Shown: piece by piece, positions 18,756-26,932 of the stretch | Layout: each line of letters starts with the position of its first letter | How positions within the stretch are numbered: the first letter of the stretch is position 1 | Assembly: GCA_036511855.1 (NCBI GenBank) | Contig: DATCBN010000041.1 | Location: 1-51,462 of the forward strand | DNA length: 51,462 nt | Direction of reading: 5' to 3' | From: Candidatus Eremiobacteraceae bacterium | GTDB taxonomy: Bacteria > Vulcanimicrobiota > Vulcanimicrobiia > Eremiobacterales > Eremiobacteraceae | Position numbers and translations under genes: made by a program | Notes under the pieces: model-generated | The model's input: only the letters and a program-made list of their open reading frames with translations | Told to the model about the DNA's origin: nothing | The model's database searches: none

Positions 18756-20045
18756 CTACTCGCCGACCTCGCGATAGGCGACCAGCGCCGGGAATAGCGG
18801 GATGAGGTGCTTTTGCGCCCATCCGAGATATTCGATGCCGCCGCCGCCCGTGCCGGCTGTGGGTTCGGCCTCGCCGCGCTTGGCTGCGTAAGCGTTCACT
18901 TGCCGCATGCGCTCGCGCGTGACCCGGAGATGCACCGACAAGAAGCTGTCATGCGACGGGTCGTGCAGCGCTTCGTCCGCGCGCGCGATGTGGCGCAGGA
19001 TGTCTGACAAGTGCGAACGATGCGCGCGTTTGCGCAGCAATTGCGCACCCGCGCGGGCGGTCTGCAGATCATCGCGCCGGTGATTTTCCTTGGCGACCGC
19101 GGCGGTCATGTCGGCGCGAAAACGACCGACGGCTTCGGCGTGCTGTTTCTCGCGTTCGGCGAGATCGGCGGCGCCCGTCTCTTTGCGCCGGCTGAGGAGT
19201 ATGCGCTCCAGGATGTTCGCGGCGCGATCGACATCGGCGGGCGCGATCTTCTCGACCGTTGCGCCGGGCTGGCCGGCAAGCGACCCGATGCGGTGCAACA
19301 CTGCGTGGGCAAGATCGTCCACTTTTGCTGCGAGCGCGTAAGGCGAATCAGCCGGCGGCGTGGCGACGACCGCATCGTTGCGAAGGATCAACGGATCGAC
19401 CACCGCCGCCGTGCCATCGTATTTGTCTCCGTAGTTCGCGCGATACGTGTCGGATGGGAAGAGCCGCACTGACAGCAGATTGGACTTGCCGAGCGCGCGC
19501 TGAATGAGCCGGAACTGTGCTGATTGGAATCCGCTTCCAGGCACGAGATTGTCGCGGAAGCGATAAAATTCAATGCTGCTAAAGGTCTCGTCGGCGTCGC
19601 GCGGATCGCCGAGGTAGCGCATGATCGACGGCAGGAGTTCACGGCACGAAAAGCTCGCGCGGGCCGCGGCGGTGAGCGCCGGGCGCCAGAACGGCTCGTC
19701 CTCGCTGCAGTGCCGTAGGATTGAGTCAGCATCGCCGTTGGATAACAACTTCTCGAGCGTGCGCGCGATGACCGCGAAATCGAACGCGAGCATCTTGAAG
19801 GTCAACTCGTGCAGCTGGTGAGTGATGATGAAGACGCGTTCGTCGGGAACCGCGGAGCTCGGACGCTGGCTTGCGAGGAGGCTATCCAGGCCAAGATATT
19901 TATGGTAGTCGAGCATTCGCCGGCCGTCCGGCATCGCCGGATTGACGTCTAGGTCGCCGGTGAACCGGCTGCGCGCGGGATCGGAGCGCACCTCTTCGTC
20001 GACGGAAAAAGTCCACCAGCTCGCGTCGTCGTGTCGTTCTGCCAT
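18756..20045 (-). CDS. kynA: Tryptophan 2,3-dioxygenase family protein (long form)
   Basis: This 429-residue heme enzyme is expected to open the indole ring of L-tryptophan to N-formylkynurenine. Family motifs are YHKYLGLDSLLASQRP (47-62), ERVFIITHQLHELTFK with the active-site His76, YRFRDNLVPGSGFQSAQFR (161-179, substrate-carboxylate Arg), a His at 372 in SVHLRV as the likely proximal heme ligand, and the glycine loop GTGGGG at 398-403. Typical bacterial enzymes have about 280 residues. The excess here is an Arg/Glu-rich helical insertion (about 235-365) before the heme His. Starts MAERHDDASW; no kynureninase or formamidase is adjacent. The role could also be in making a kynurenine-derived product. 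Confidence 0.85.
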   Translation of the reverse strand: MAERHDDASWWTFSVDEEVRSDPARSRFTGDLDVNPAMPDGRRMLDYHKYLGLDSLLASQRPSSAVPDERVFIITHQLHELTFKMLAFDFAVIARTLEKLLSNGDADSILRHCSEDEPFWRPALTAAARASFSCRELLPSIMRYLGDPRDADETFSSIEFYRFRDNLVPGSGFQSAQFRLIQRALGKSNLLSVRLFPSDTYRANYGDKYDGTAAVVDPLILRNDAVVATPPADSPYALAAKVDDLAHAVLHRIGSLAGQPGATVEKIAPADVDRAANILERILLSRRKETGAADLAEREKQHAEAVGRFRADMTAAVAKENHRRDDLQTARAGAQLLRKRAHRSHLSDILRHIARADEALHDPSHDSFLSVHLRVTRERMRQVNAYAAKRGEAEPTAGTGGGGIEYLGWAQKHLIPLFPALVAYREVGE

Positions 20046-20132
20046 CAGGCTCTATTTGCGGGGGTAAGCGCACTGAACCTCTGACGTTTTGGCGGGGCGA
20101 ACGCATACCGTCGTCTAACTTACCTCGTTCTG

Positions 20133-21149
20133 ATGATCAACGGCACAATCGTCGACACCTTAGCTCGTCCGCTGCGCGACCTGCGCATTTCGGTCACCGA
20201 CCGCTGTAATTTCCGCTGCACCTACTGCATGCCCAAGTCCGTCTTCGGTCGCGACTTCCGCTTTCTGCCGGCTTCGCAACTGCTCACGTTCGAGGAGATC
20301 GCGCGCCTTGCGCGGATACTTGTCGACCGCGGCGTGGAAAAGATCCGGCTCACCGGGGGCGAGCCGCTGCTACGGCGAGATATCGACAAACTCGTGGCCA
20401 TGCTGGCTGACATCGATGGCGTTCGCGACCTCACGCTGACGACGAACGCATCGCTGCTCGCGGATAAAGCCACCGCATTGCGCGCCGCCGGGCTTCATCG
20501 CGTCACCGTCAGCCTCGACTCGTTGGACGACGCGACATTTCGGGCGATGAACGACGTCGAGTTTCCGGTTGCGCGCGTACTCGACGGTATCGACGCGGCT
20601 CTGGCCGCCGGCTTCCGTCCGATCAAGATCAACATGGTCGTCAAGCGCGGCGTGAACGAAGCCGACGTGCTGCCGATGGCCCGGCGCTTTCGAGGCCCCG
20701 ACTACATCATGCGCTTCATCGAATATATGGATGTCGGTTCGACCAACGGGTGGCGGTTGGAAGATGTCGTCTCGGCTTCGGAGATCATCGGCATCATCGG
20801 GCGTGAAATGCCGCTCGATGCCGCGGAACCGAACTACCGCGGCGAAGTCGCGGGCAGGTACAGGTATCTCGACGGCGGAGGCGAGATCGGCGTCATCGCA
20901 TCGGTGACGCAGCCGTTTTGCCACGATTGCACGCGCGCACGATTGGCCTCTGAAGGTCTGCTCTATACGTGCCTGTTCGCGACGCGCGGGCACGATTTCC
21001 GGGCATTGCTGCGTGGGGGGGCTTCGGATGCCGAAATCGCTGCGTTCACGGATTCGCTTTGGTCGGCGCGGTCCGACCGTTACTCCGAGGAGCGCGGCGA
21101 GAACACCGATGCTTTACCCAAAGTCGAGATGTCACACATCGGAGGCTGA
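20133..21149 (+). CDS. moaA: GTP 3',8-cyclase MoaA
   Basis: This 338-residue radical-SAM enzyme makes the first pterin intermediate of molybdenum cofactor. The SAM cluster is CNFRCTYC (Cys25, Cys29, Cys32). The C-terminal cluster motif is FCHDC...TC (Cys263, Cys266, Cys280), the CX2CX13C spacing of MoaA. The chain ends in Gly-Gly, as required in this family. GEPLLRRDI and [11 protein letters not shown] are further landmarks. Its stop codon is immediately followed by the methyltransferase gene, which shares its ribosome site region. moeA lies further right at 26933, so Moco genes are scattered across the window. Confidence 0.97.
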   Translation: MINGTIVDTLARPLRDLRISVTDRCNFRCTYCMPKSVFGRDFRFLPASQLLTFEEIARLARILVDRGVEKIRLTGGEPLLRRDIDKLVAMLADIDGVRDLTLTTNASLLADKATALRAAGLHRVTVSLDSLDDATFRAMNDVEFPVARVLDGIDAALAAGFRPIKINMVVKRGVNEADVLPMARRFRGPDYIMRFIEYMDVGSTNGWRLEDVVSASEIIGIIGREMPLDAAEPNYRGEVAGRYRYLDGGGEIGVIASVTQPFCHDCTRARLASEGLLYTCLFATRGHDFRALLRGGASDAEIAAFTDSLWSARSDRYSEERGENTDALPKVEMSHIGG

Positions 21150-21151
21150 CC

Positions 21152-21943
21152 ATCGGGAACATCGACGAAGCAGCCATCAAAGAAAAGGTTCGGGCGCAAT
21201 TCGGCGCTGCCGCACAAAGCTATGTGACTAGCGAATCGCACAGCAAGGGCGATGACCTGCAACGGCTACTCCAACTCGCCGCGCCCACGGGCACCGAGCG
21301 GATGCTCGACGTGGCCACCGGCGGCGGGCACACCGCCCTTGCCTTCGCCCCGTTCGTCGCTTCTGTGACCGCGGTCGACCTGACGCCTCGCATGTTAGAA
21401 GCGGCGTCGGCCTATGCAGCCGAGCGCGGCGCGACGAACATCACGTTCGCCCTTGCCGACGCCGAACAATTGCCCTACGCTGCTGCGACGTTTGAGCTCG
21501 TGACTGCGCGGATCGCACCGCACCATTTCGCAGATCCGCGGGCATTCGTCCGAGAGGTCGCGCGCGTGCTGGTTCCCGGCGGGCTCTTCTTGCTCGACGA
21601 CAACATGGCGCCCGAAGACGACGAGCTGGATGCGTTCATGAACCGGTTCGAGAAATGGCGCGATCCAAGCCACGTCCGCGCGTGGAAAATGTCTGAGTGG
21701 CGTGCTTGGATTGAGGCCGAAGGCATTCGCTTCGTCGCCGAAGACGCGCTTCAATTAAAGCCTTACGCGTTCGTGGAGTGGACGGAGCGGATGCACATGC
21801 CGGACTCTGAGCGCGGCGCGCTCGAGCAATGGTTGCTTGCCGCACCGGAGCGCTCCCGCGACTACTTCCGGCTCGAAACGGACCATGGCTGCGTTCTCAA
21901 GCTTAGCGGAGCCTTCGCAATTCTAGCCGGGAGGAAAATATGA
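21152..21943 (+). CDS. Class I SAM-dependent methyltransferase with a probable non-canonical start
   Basis: This protein of about 263 residues has a Rossmann methyltransferase core: MLDVATGGGHTALAFAP (motif I), VTAVDLTPRMLEAA, ADAEQLPYAAATFELV and VLVPGGLFLLDD. The N-terminus FGAAAQSYVTSESHSKG is the usual opening of UbiE/BioC-like methyltransferases of this subgroup and must be inside the protein. No ATG, GTG or TTG precedes it in frame after the moaA coding region. A GGAGG (21141-21145) stands six bases before an ATC at 21152, so ATC (or CTG at 21146) is the best candidate start. It overlaps the next gene as ATGA. Substrate is unknown. Confidence 0.8.
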   Translation: MGNIDEAAIKEKVRAQFGAAAQSYVTSESHSKGDDLQRLLQLAAPTGTERMLDVATGGGHTALAFAPFVASVTAVDLTPRMLEAASAYAAERGATNITFALADAEQLPYAAATFELVTARIAPHHFADPRAFVREVARVLVPGGLFLLDDNMAPEDDELDAFMNRFEKWRDPSHVRAWKMSEWRAWIEAEGIRFVAEDALQLKPYAFVEWTERMHMPDSERGALEQWLLAAPERSRDYFRLETDHGCVLKLSGAFAILAGRKI

Positions 21944-22275
21944 GCGGTCTTTCCGCCCGGGATTGTGTGCCGTGCGAGGGCGGCGTGCCGCCGATGACCG
22001 CGACGGAAATCGAAAAACTGTTGCCTGAAATCGGCGGGTGGGAAGCCTCGGGTGGCCATCACCTCGTCAAGACGTACGCGTTCAAGAATTTTGCCGAGGC
22101 GTTGGCGTTCGTCGACCGCGTGGGCGCGATGGCCGAAGAACAGTGGCATCATCCCGACGTGCACCTTGCGTGGGGCAAAGTCACGGTGGAGCTATGGACG
22201 CATAAGATCGACGGCCTCACCGAAAGCGACTTCGTCTTCGCCGCCAAGTGCGACGCATTGCGTGACGGCGGATAA
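21940..22275 (+). CDS. Pterin-4a-carbinolamine dehydratase family protein
   Basis: This 111-residue protein has the full family motif: EEQWHHPDV (the His-His-Pro site), then a Trp in LAWGKV, WTHKIDGLTESD with the second catalytic His, and AAKCDAL. The enzyme dehydrates 4a-hydroxytetrahydrobiopterin in pterin recycling. Homologues beside moa genes have been proposed to act on molybdopterin-related pterins instead. The N-terminal LSARDCVPCEGGVPPM is a typical bacterial leader of this family. It is coupled to the methyltransferase by ATGA overlap (21940-21943). With moaA two genes upstream and no aromatic amino-acid hydroxylase visible, a Moco-linked role is worth considering. Confidence 0.93.
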   Translation: MSGLSARDCVPCEGGVPPMTATEIEKLLPEIGGWEASGGHHLVKTYAFKNFAEALAFVDRVGAMAEEQWHHPDVHLAWGKVTVELWTHKIDGLTESDFVFAAKCDALRDGG

Positions 22276-22278
22276 CCC

Positions 22279-23028
22279 TTGATAAGACGGTGGCTGATCA
22301 GGTTCACCGACGTCCCCGCGATCCGGCGCAACGCGCTTGATGTGGTCATTTGGTGGGAGAAGCGGCGTATCGCTTACAATCTGGTCGTCGGTTTGGCGGG
22401 CGTCGCGAGCTTGACGATCGCGGTGATTTTCTTGACTCTCCCCCCACGAGTCTTCGTGTCGAGCTATTGGGACTACCCAATACCCGATGGTTTCTTCGCA
22501 ATCTTCGCGGTGATACTGTTTGCGATTGCGGCGAACGTGTGCTACACGCTCGGCTGGATCGCCGAGCTTGGTTTGCGAAAGTTAGCGCCGGACCGTGCTC
22601 GAAGGCTTTCCACGCTTGCGATCAAAGCCGGATTCGTCTTTTCCGTGATCATAATTTTCGGATACGCAGGATTGTGCGGCGCCCATTGGGTGTTTCGCGT
22701 CGTGGCGACCGGCGGTTTCTCGCATCACCCGGTGAGTCGCTCGGAGATCGTCGGAACGTACGGTCTCAACTCAGGCGACGACGAGCTGGAACTACGGGCG
22801 AACGGATCGTACGTGAGCACATCAACGGAGCCGGATGGCCGGCGGATCGCACAGAGCGGCGACTGGACATATCACGATTTCGAGGACGGCTCAAGCAAGG
22901 TCGAGCTTTCAAATTTCTCTCCTCCGGCCGGGGCGGACGGGAATGAATTGACCGTCGAGAACGCCGGACAATCCAAACATCTTGTGTTCTATAATCCAGA
23001 CAAAGGCTCGATCTTCTATCGTAACTAG
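22279..23028 (+). CDS. Hypothetical membrane protein with C-terminal extramembrane domain
   Basis: This 249-residue protein from a TTG start has three hydrophobic segments (about residues 35-55, 72-95 and 112-138). A domain of about 105 residues follows, beginning PVSRSEIVGTYGLNSGDDELEL. The last part reads like a small beta-barrel of the lipocalin-like/TIGR kind (GTYGLN..., ELRANGSYVSTST, SGDWTYHDFED), with repeated G-x-W/Y strands. No function is recognised. The gene follows the pterin dehydratase by three bases, so it may be cotranscribed, but nothing in it suggests pterin chemistry. Confidence 0.6.
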   Translation: MIRRWLIRFTDVPAIRRNALDVVIWWEKRRIAYNLVVGLAGVASLTIAVIFLTLPPRVFVSSYWDYPIPDGFFAIFAVILFAIAANVCYTLGWIAELGLRKLAPDRARRLSTLAIKAGFVFSVIIIFGYAGLCGAHWVFRVVATGGFSHHPVSRSEIVGTYGLNSGDDELELRANGSYVSTSTEPDGRRIAQSGDWTYHDFEDGSSKVELSNFSPPAGADGNELTVENAGQSKHLVFYNPDKGSIFYRN

Positions 23029-23158
23029 CAGTAAGCGGTAGTGTCCTGGAGTTCGCTCAACCGTTGTCCCGGATATAGTCTCACAGATTTCTCACGGCGA
23101 CGCGAAGCTTCTGATTCCGATTTGACGTTTCTCAGTCAGGACGCCAGGGCATGATATC

Positions 23159-23164
23159 TATAAT
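23159..23164 (+). promoter_or_regulatory. -10 element (TATAAT) upstream of the repeat-protein gene
   Basis: A perfect TATAAT stands 39 bases before the ATG at 23203. A good -35 box at 16-18 bp is not obvious: a TTGACG at 23122-23127 is too far. This suggests either an activator-dependent promoter or one driven by the -10 alone. The predicted leader is about 30 bases and contains the AGGAGA ribosome site. Confidence 0.45.
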
Positions 23165-23202
23165 ACCCGCGTCATCGACTGATGAATTTAGGAGAGCAAG
23201 AA

Positions 23203-24069
23203 ATGTACAATGGGAAAATCGCGGTTGCCGCAGCCGCTATCGGGCTGGCAGCGCTGATCGGGCAAACCGCGCCCGCCGCGGCCGTGCCGGTCACTTCGAA
23301 CATGGTGTATGTGAGCCGCTACGTGGAGCGCGCGGCGGACGCACTGCAGAACGACAAGTCCGACTACGGCGGCCACCGAGCCGCAGCGATCACCGACATC
23401 AACAACGCCCGGACGGATATCGCCAACGCGATTGCTTACGACAGCAATCACGGGAACTACGCGAATCGCGTGGCCGTCAACTCAGCCGACGAAGCGACGT
23501 TTGAACGCTCGCAAGTCAACAGCGACAAAAACTTGACGCGAGTGCAGAACTATCTCGAGCGAGCGATCAATATGCTTAGCCGCGACGGCAACGTCTACGG
23601 CGGCTACCGCCTCAAGGCCATCAGCGACCTACAGGCTGCCCGCAATCAGCTTGGGACCGCGCTCACGTCGGTGAACCCGAACCAGAGCAGCGATAGCAAT
23701 GTTCGCTACAGCCGTGCATACATCGAACATGGCATCGATATGCTGCAGCACGATACCACCAACTACGCCGGGCACCGGGCCGCAGCAGTCAGCGCGATGC
23801 AAAGAGCCGACAACGACCTGCTCCTCGCCCTGCGTGCGGATCGCGCTGACGAGTCCGTGCCGTCAATACAAGACCTGCCGCAGCCGTCCGGTTGGCAGCG
23901 CGGCCAAAAGCAGAGCAACCAAAACATCGTCTACGCGCGGACGTATGTCGACCACGCGATTTCCATGCTGAAGCAAGACAACCACGACTACGGCGGCTAC
24001 CGAGCGCAAGCAGTCGCGCAGCTCAATGAAGCACGCGTGCAGTTGCAAGAGGCGGCGCAGTCCAGATAA
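23203..24069 (+). CDS. Exported protein with four tandem helical repeats, function unknown
   Basis: This 288-residue protein has a Sec signal peptide (about 1-28, ending APAAA). Four repeats of about 43 residues lie at 35-77, 112-155, 168-210 and 243-285. The shared pattern is Y-hydrophobic-E/D-R/H-A/G-I-x-M-L-x-x-D-x-x-x-Y-G/A-G-H/Y-R-x-x-A-hydrophobic, then A-R/D-x-x-L or -I and A-L. Each repeat should fold as a two-helix hairpin with a Y-G-G-H/Y-R turn. Linkers are polar and Asn/Ser/Gln-rich. ATG 23203 was preferred to 23182 because AGGAGA precedes it by seven bases and it opens the signal peptide. No known family is recognised. It sits alone behind its own promoter. Confidence 0.75.
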   Translation: MYNGKIAVAAAAIGLAALIGQTAPAAAVPVTSNMVYVSRYVERAADALQNDKSDYGGHRAAAITDINNARTDIANAIAYDSNHGNYANRVAVNSADEATFERSQVNSDKNLTRVQNYLERAINMLSRDGNVYGGYRLKAISDLQAARNQLGTALTSVNPNQSSDSNVRYSRAYIEHGIDMLQHDTTNYAGHRAAAVSAMQRADNDLLLALRADRADESVPSIQDLPQPSGWQRGQKQSNQNIVYARTYVDHAISMLKQDNHDYGGYRAQAVAQLNEARVQLQEAAQSR

Positions 24070-24081
24070 CGACGAAAAAAC

Positions 24082-24135
24082 GGGCAAGCGATGCTTGCCC
24101 TCCTACAATACGAACGGGGCAAGCGATGCTTGCCC
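24082..24135. repeat. Two tandem palindromic repeat units
   Basis: GGGCAAGC-GAT-GCTTGCCC occurs twice in direct orientation (24082-24100 and 24117-24135). The first copy is followed by TCCTACA and the second by TAATACA. They lie 12 bp after the repeat-protein stop, in a convergent intergenic region. Confidence 0.88.
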
Positions 24136-24143
24136 TAATACAA

Positions 24144-24174
24144 AAGAGGCGAGCCCGCTCTGGGCCCGCCTCTT
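24144..24174 (-). terminator. Rho-independent terminator for the serS-small peptide transcript
   Basis: The stem is AAGAGGCG-(A)-GCCC / GGGC-(C)-CGCCTCTT around a five-base loop, with one internal mismatch. On the minus strand the stem's 3' arm runs into TTTTGTATT, giving the U-rich tail of an intrinsic terminator. It lies 30 bases after the small gene's stop on that strand. Confidence 0.8.
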
Positions 24175-24203
24175 CTTCATCCAGGTCCGGTCGGTGCCAC
24201 ACG

Positions 24204-24332
24204 CTATCCCGTGGCTGCGACCCGAACCGCATGCCGCAATTCGGTAAGATGATCGGCGTAGCGCTTGTACACCACCCCTGCCACCGAACCTGCGATGACC
24301 ATCGAGACTAGGATCAAAGCCGGCCATCTCAT
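24204..24332 (-). CDS. 42-residue single-helix membrane peptide
   Basis: This small gene lies between serS and a terminator. It has GGGAGGG eight bases before an ATG at 24332 and reads 42 codons to a TAG. The peptide starts MRWPALILVSMVIAGSVAG, a single membrane helix, followed by a basic amphipathic tail (VYKRYADHLTELRHAVRV). A strong ribosome site and an adjacent terminator support it being real. It could be a small membrane regulator or an assembly factor; no family is recognised. It probably shares the serS transcript (75 bp downstream). Confidence 0.6.
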   Translation of the reverse strand: MRWPALILVSMVIAGSVAGVVYKRYADHLTELRHAVRVAATG

Positions 24333-24407
24333 CGCGGTCACCCTCCCTGGTGAAGCACCGGCGCGCAGTGCGCCGATAGCTTATTGACCGCCGTTCAGGC
24401 CCGTTTG

Positions 24408-25691
24408 TTACACCCTCGGGCCGATGATCTCCGTGCCGCCCATATATGACTGGAGCACCGCCGGCACCCGCACCGAACCGTCCGCCTGTTGATAGTTCTC
24501 GAGAACGGCGACCAGCGTCCGCCCGAGCGCCAGGCCCGATCCGTTCAGCGTATGGACGAACTCCGGGCGCGCTTTCGGCGCGGACCGATATCGTATGGCG
24601 GCTCGCCGCGCTTGGAAGTCGCCGCAGTTGCTGCACGATGAGATCTCGCGATAAGCATTCTGGCCGGGCAGCCAGACCTCCAGATCGAAGGTCTTTTGCG
24701 ATGCAAATCCGGTATCGCCGGCGCACAGCAGTACGACCCGGTACGGCAGCTCGAGTGCTTGCAGCAAGCTCTCGGCCTGGCCGACGATCTGTTCGTGGAG
24801 CGAAGCGCTTTGATCGGGTGCGCACAACCCGACCATTTCAACCTTTTCGAACTGGTGTTGCCGGACCAAGCCGCGGGTGTCTTTGCCGGCAGCCCCTGCT
24901 TCAGAGCGAAAACACAGAGTGCAGGCGGTATAGCGGACGGGCAGATCGCCGCCATCGAGGATCTCTCCGCGATGCATGTTCACGAGTTGAACTTCAGACG
25001 TAGGCGATAGGAACAGCTCGCCGCCCTCCACGGCGAACATCGCATCGGCAAATTTCGACAGATGTCCGGTGGCCTGCACCGTTTCCCGGTTGACGAGTAC
25101 GGGCGGCGAGATCTCAGTGAATCCCGCGGTCCGGTTTTGTTCGAGGAAGAAATTGGCAAGCGCGCGATTTAGACGCGCGCCATCGCCCGCGAGCACTGTG
25201 AACCGGCTGCGCGCCAGCGAAACACCGCGCTCGAAATCGAGAATGCGCAGACGCTCGCCGATGTCCCAATGGTGCTTCGGTTCGAAGTCAAAACGAGTGG
25301 GCTCTAGCACGCGCCGCACCACGACATTGGCGGATTCGTCGCGTCCGTCGGGCACGTCGTCGGCGAGCAGATTCGGGATACCGGTGAGCAGAAGATTCAG
25401 CTGTTCGTCGAGCTCGGCGGTACCGGTCTCCAGGGCCTTGATCGCGTCCCCAACCGAAGCCGATTCCGCCCGCAGTGCGGCGACCGCGTCGGTGCCGCCG
25501 GCTTTTGCTTTTGCGAATTCAGCCGACAGACGATTCCGATCGGCCTTGGCGCTGTCGAGCGCAGTGACGGCCGCGCGATAGCGCGCGTCGAGCGCGAGAA
25601 AATCGTCCACGATGCCGTCATCAAGCGAACGGCGTCGCAGGCCGAGACGGACACGTGCGGGATCATCGCGGATCAACCGGCGGTCGAGCAT
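24408..25691 (-). CDS. serS: Seryl-tRNA synthetase
   Basis: This 427-residue class II synthetase charges tRNA-Ser. The N-terminal coiled-coil arm (about residues 30-100, Ala/Glu/Lys/Arg-rich) reads the tRNA. The catalytic domain shows motif 1 around RALANFFLEQNRTAGFTEISPPVLVN, motif 2 CFRSEAGAAGKDTRGLVRQHQF and motif 3 LNGSGLALGRTLVAVLENYQ, plus YREISSCSNCGDFQARRA. Length and order are normal. ATG at 25691 begins MLDRRLIRDDP, the common SerS start. pilT lies upstream in the same direction with a 67-bp gap. Confidence 0.98.
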   Translation of the reverse strand: MLDRRLIRDDPARVRLGLRRRSLDDGIVDDFLALDARYRAAVTALDSAKADRNRLSAEFAKAKAGGTDAVAALRAESASVGDAIKALETGTAELDEQLNLLLTGIPNLLADDVPDGRDESANVVVRRVLEPTRFDFEPKHHWDIGERLRILDFERGVSLARSRFTVLAGDGARLNRALANFFLEQNRTAGFTEISPPVLVNRETVQATGHLSKFADAMFAVEGGELFLSPTSEVQLVNMHRGEILDGGDLPVRYTACTLCFRSEAGAAGKDTRGLVRQHQFEKVEMVGLCAPDQSASLHEQIVGQAESLLQALELPYRVVLLCAGDTGFASQKTFDLEVWLPGQNAYREISSCSNCGDFQARRAAIRYRSAPKARPEFVHTLNGSGLALGRTLVAVLENYQQADGSVRVPAVLQSYMGGTEIIGPRV

Positions 25692-25758
25692 CCGCCTTGA
25701 ATTACAGGGCCGCCGACGGTCGCCCTGTCGAGCGCGTCAGCGGCCGGCGATGGCTACG

Positions 25759-26856
25759 TCAGAATCCGGAGACGAACTTGACTTTGTTGTCGGCTTGGTT
25801 GCACATGCGCTGCAGCTCCTCCGGATGCGACGTCTTTTCGAGCGCGTCCTCGAACGAGACGAATCCGCTGTTGACGAATTCGGCGAGACACTTGTCGAGC
25901 GACTGCATGCCGACGGACTGGCCCGTTTGGATGGCGTTCATCATCTGCGCCGGCTTGTTCTCGCGGATCAAGTTGCGGACCGCGTGCGTGCCGAGCAGGA
26001 TCTCCATCGCGCAGACGCGTCCGCTGCCGTCCGCTTTAGGAACGAGCGTTTGCGTGAAGATCGCTTCAAGAACACCGCAAAGCTGCAACCGGACCTGCTC
26101 TTGCTGTGCGGGGGAGAAGACGTCGACGATGCGGTTGATCGACTCAGGGGCCGACGTGGTGTGCAAAGTTCCGAACACGAGGTGGCCGGTCTCGGCCGCG
26201 GTCAACGCAAGCGAAATGGTCTCGAGATCGCGCATCTCGCCTACCAAGATCACGTCGGGATCTTGGCGCAACGCCGATCGCAGCGCATTGTTGAACGACA
26301 GCGTATCGCGGCCGACTTCGCGCTGGCTGATGACCGATTTTTCATTCGTGTAAAGGAATTCGATAGGATCTTCGATCGTGACGATCCGCAGCGCCTTGTT
26401 CCGGTTGATATAATTCACCATGGCGGCAAGCGTGGTGGATTTGCCGGAGCCGGTGGGTCCGGTGACGAGCACGAGTCCACGAGGCTTGTGCGTCATCAGC
26501 TCGACGACGGCCGGCAAGCCCATCTTTTCAAGCATGGGCGGATTACCGGGAATGGATCGCATGACGGCGCTGATCGAGTCGCGCTGGAAACAAGCGTTGA
26601 TTCGAAAGCGCGAGACGCCGGGCAGCGAGTACGCGAAGTCGACTTCGCGGTGTTCTTCGAGCGTCGCTTGATCGGCGCGCTCCATAAGCGACGCGATCAG
26701 CTCTTGCGCGACCGAGGCCGTAAGCTTTTCCGGCACCACGGCCGACAGTTCGCCATGAAGCCGGATCATGGGAGCGCTGCCGACGACGAGGTGTAAATCG
26801 GACGCGCCGGCATCGACGGTCATGCGCAGCAAGTCATCCATCTTATGGGGAAACAT
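25759..26856 (-). CDS. pilT: Type IV pilus retraction ATPase PilT
   Basis: This 365-residue cytoplasmic hexameric ATPase powers pilus retraction, giving twitching motility and DNA uptake. An N-terminal PAS-like domain (SDLHLVVGSAPMIRLHGE) is followed by Walker A GPTGSGKST (133-141), the Asp box RIVTIEDPIEF, Walker B LVGEMRD (204-210) and the His box AAETGHLVFGTLHTTSA (222-237). No other pilus genes lie in the window. It is divergent from moeA across 76 bp. Starts MFPHKMDDLL; a second ATG (residue 6) is also possible. Confidence 0.97.
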   Translation of the reverse strand: MFPHKMDDLLRMTVDAGASDLHLVVGSAPMIRLHGELSAVVPEKLTASVAQELIASLMERADQATLEEHREVDFAYSLPGVSRFRINACFQRDSISAVMRSIPGNPPMLEKMGLPAVVELMTHKPRGLVLVTGPTGSGKSTTLAAMVNYINRNKALRIVTIEDPIEFLYTNEKSVISQREVGRDTLSFNNALRSALRQDPDVILVGEMRDLETISLALTAAETGHLVFGTLHTTSAPESINRIVDVFSPAQQEQVRLQLCGVLEAIFTQTLVPKADGSGRVCAMEILLGTHAVRNLIRENKPAQMMNAIQTGQSVGMQSLDKCLAEFVNSGFVSFEDALEKTSHPEELQRMCNQADNKVKFVSGF

Positions 26857-26932
26857 CTGACCTCCAGAGAACGCGATGGTTCGGTCGTTTCTTCAATTAT
26901 CGGTCGCCCAAGGGTGCGGTCGGAGGTCTTCA

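Noticed and set aside
20969-21151. N-terminal extension of the methyltransferase into moaA
   Set aside because: The extra residues lie in the moaA 3' end out of frame and look like a shadow; homology begins near 21152.
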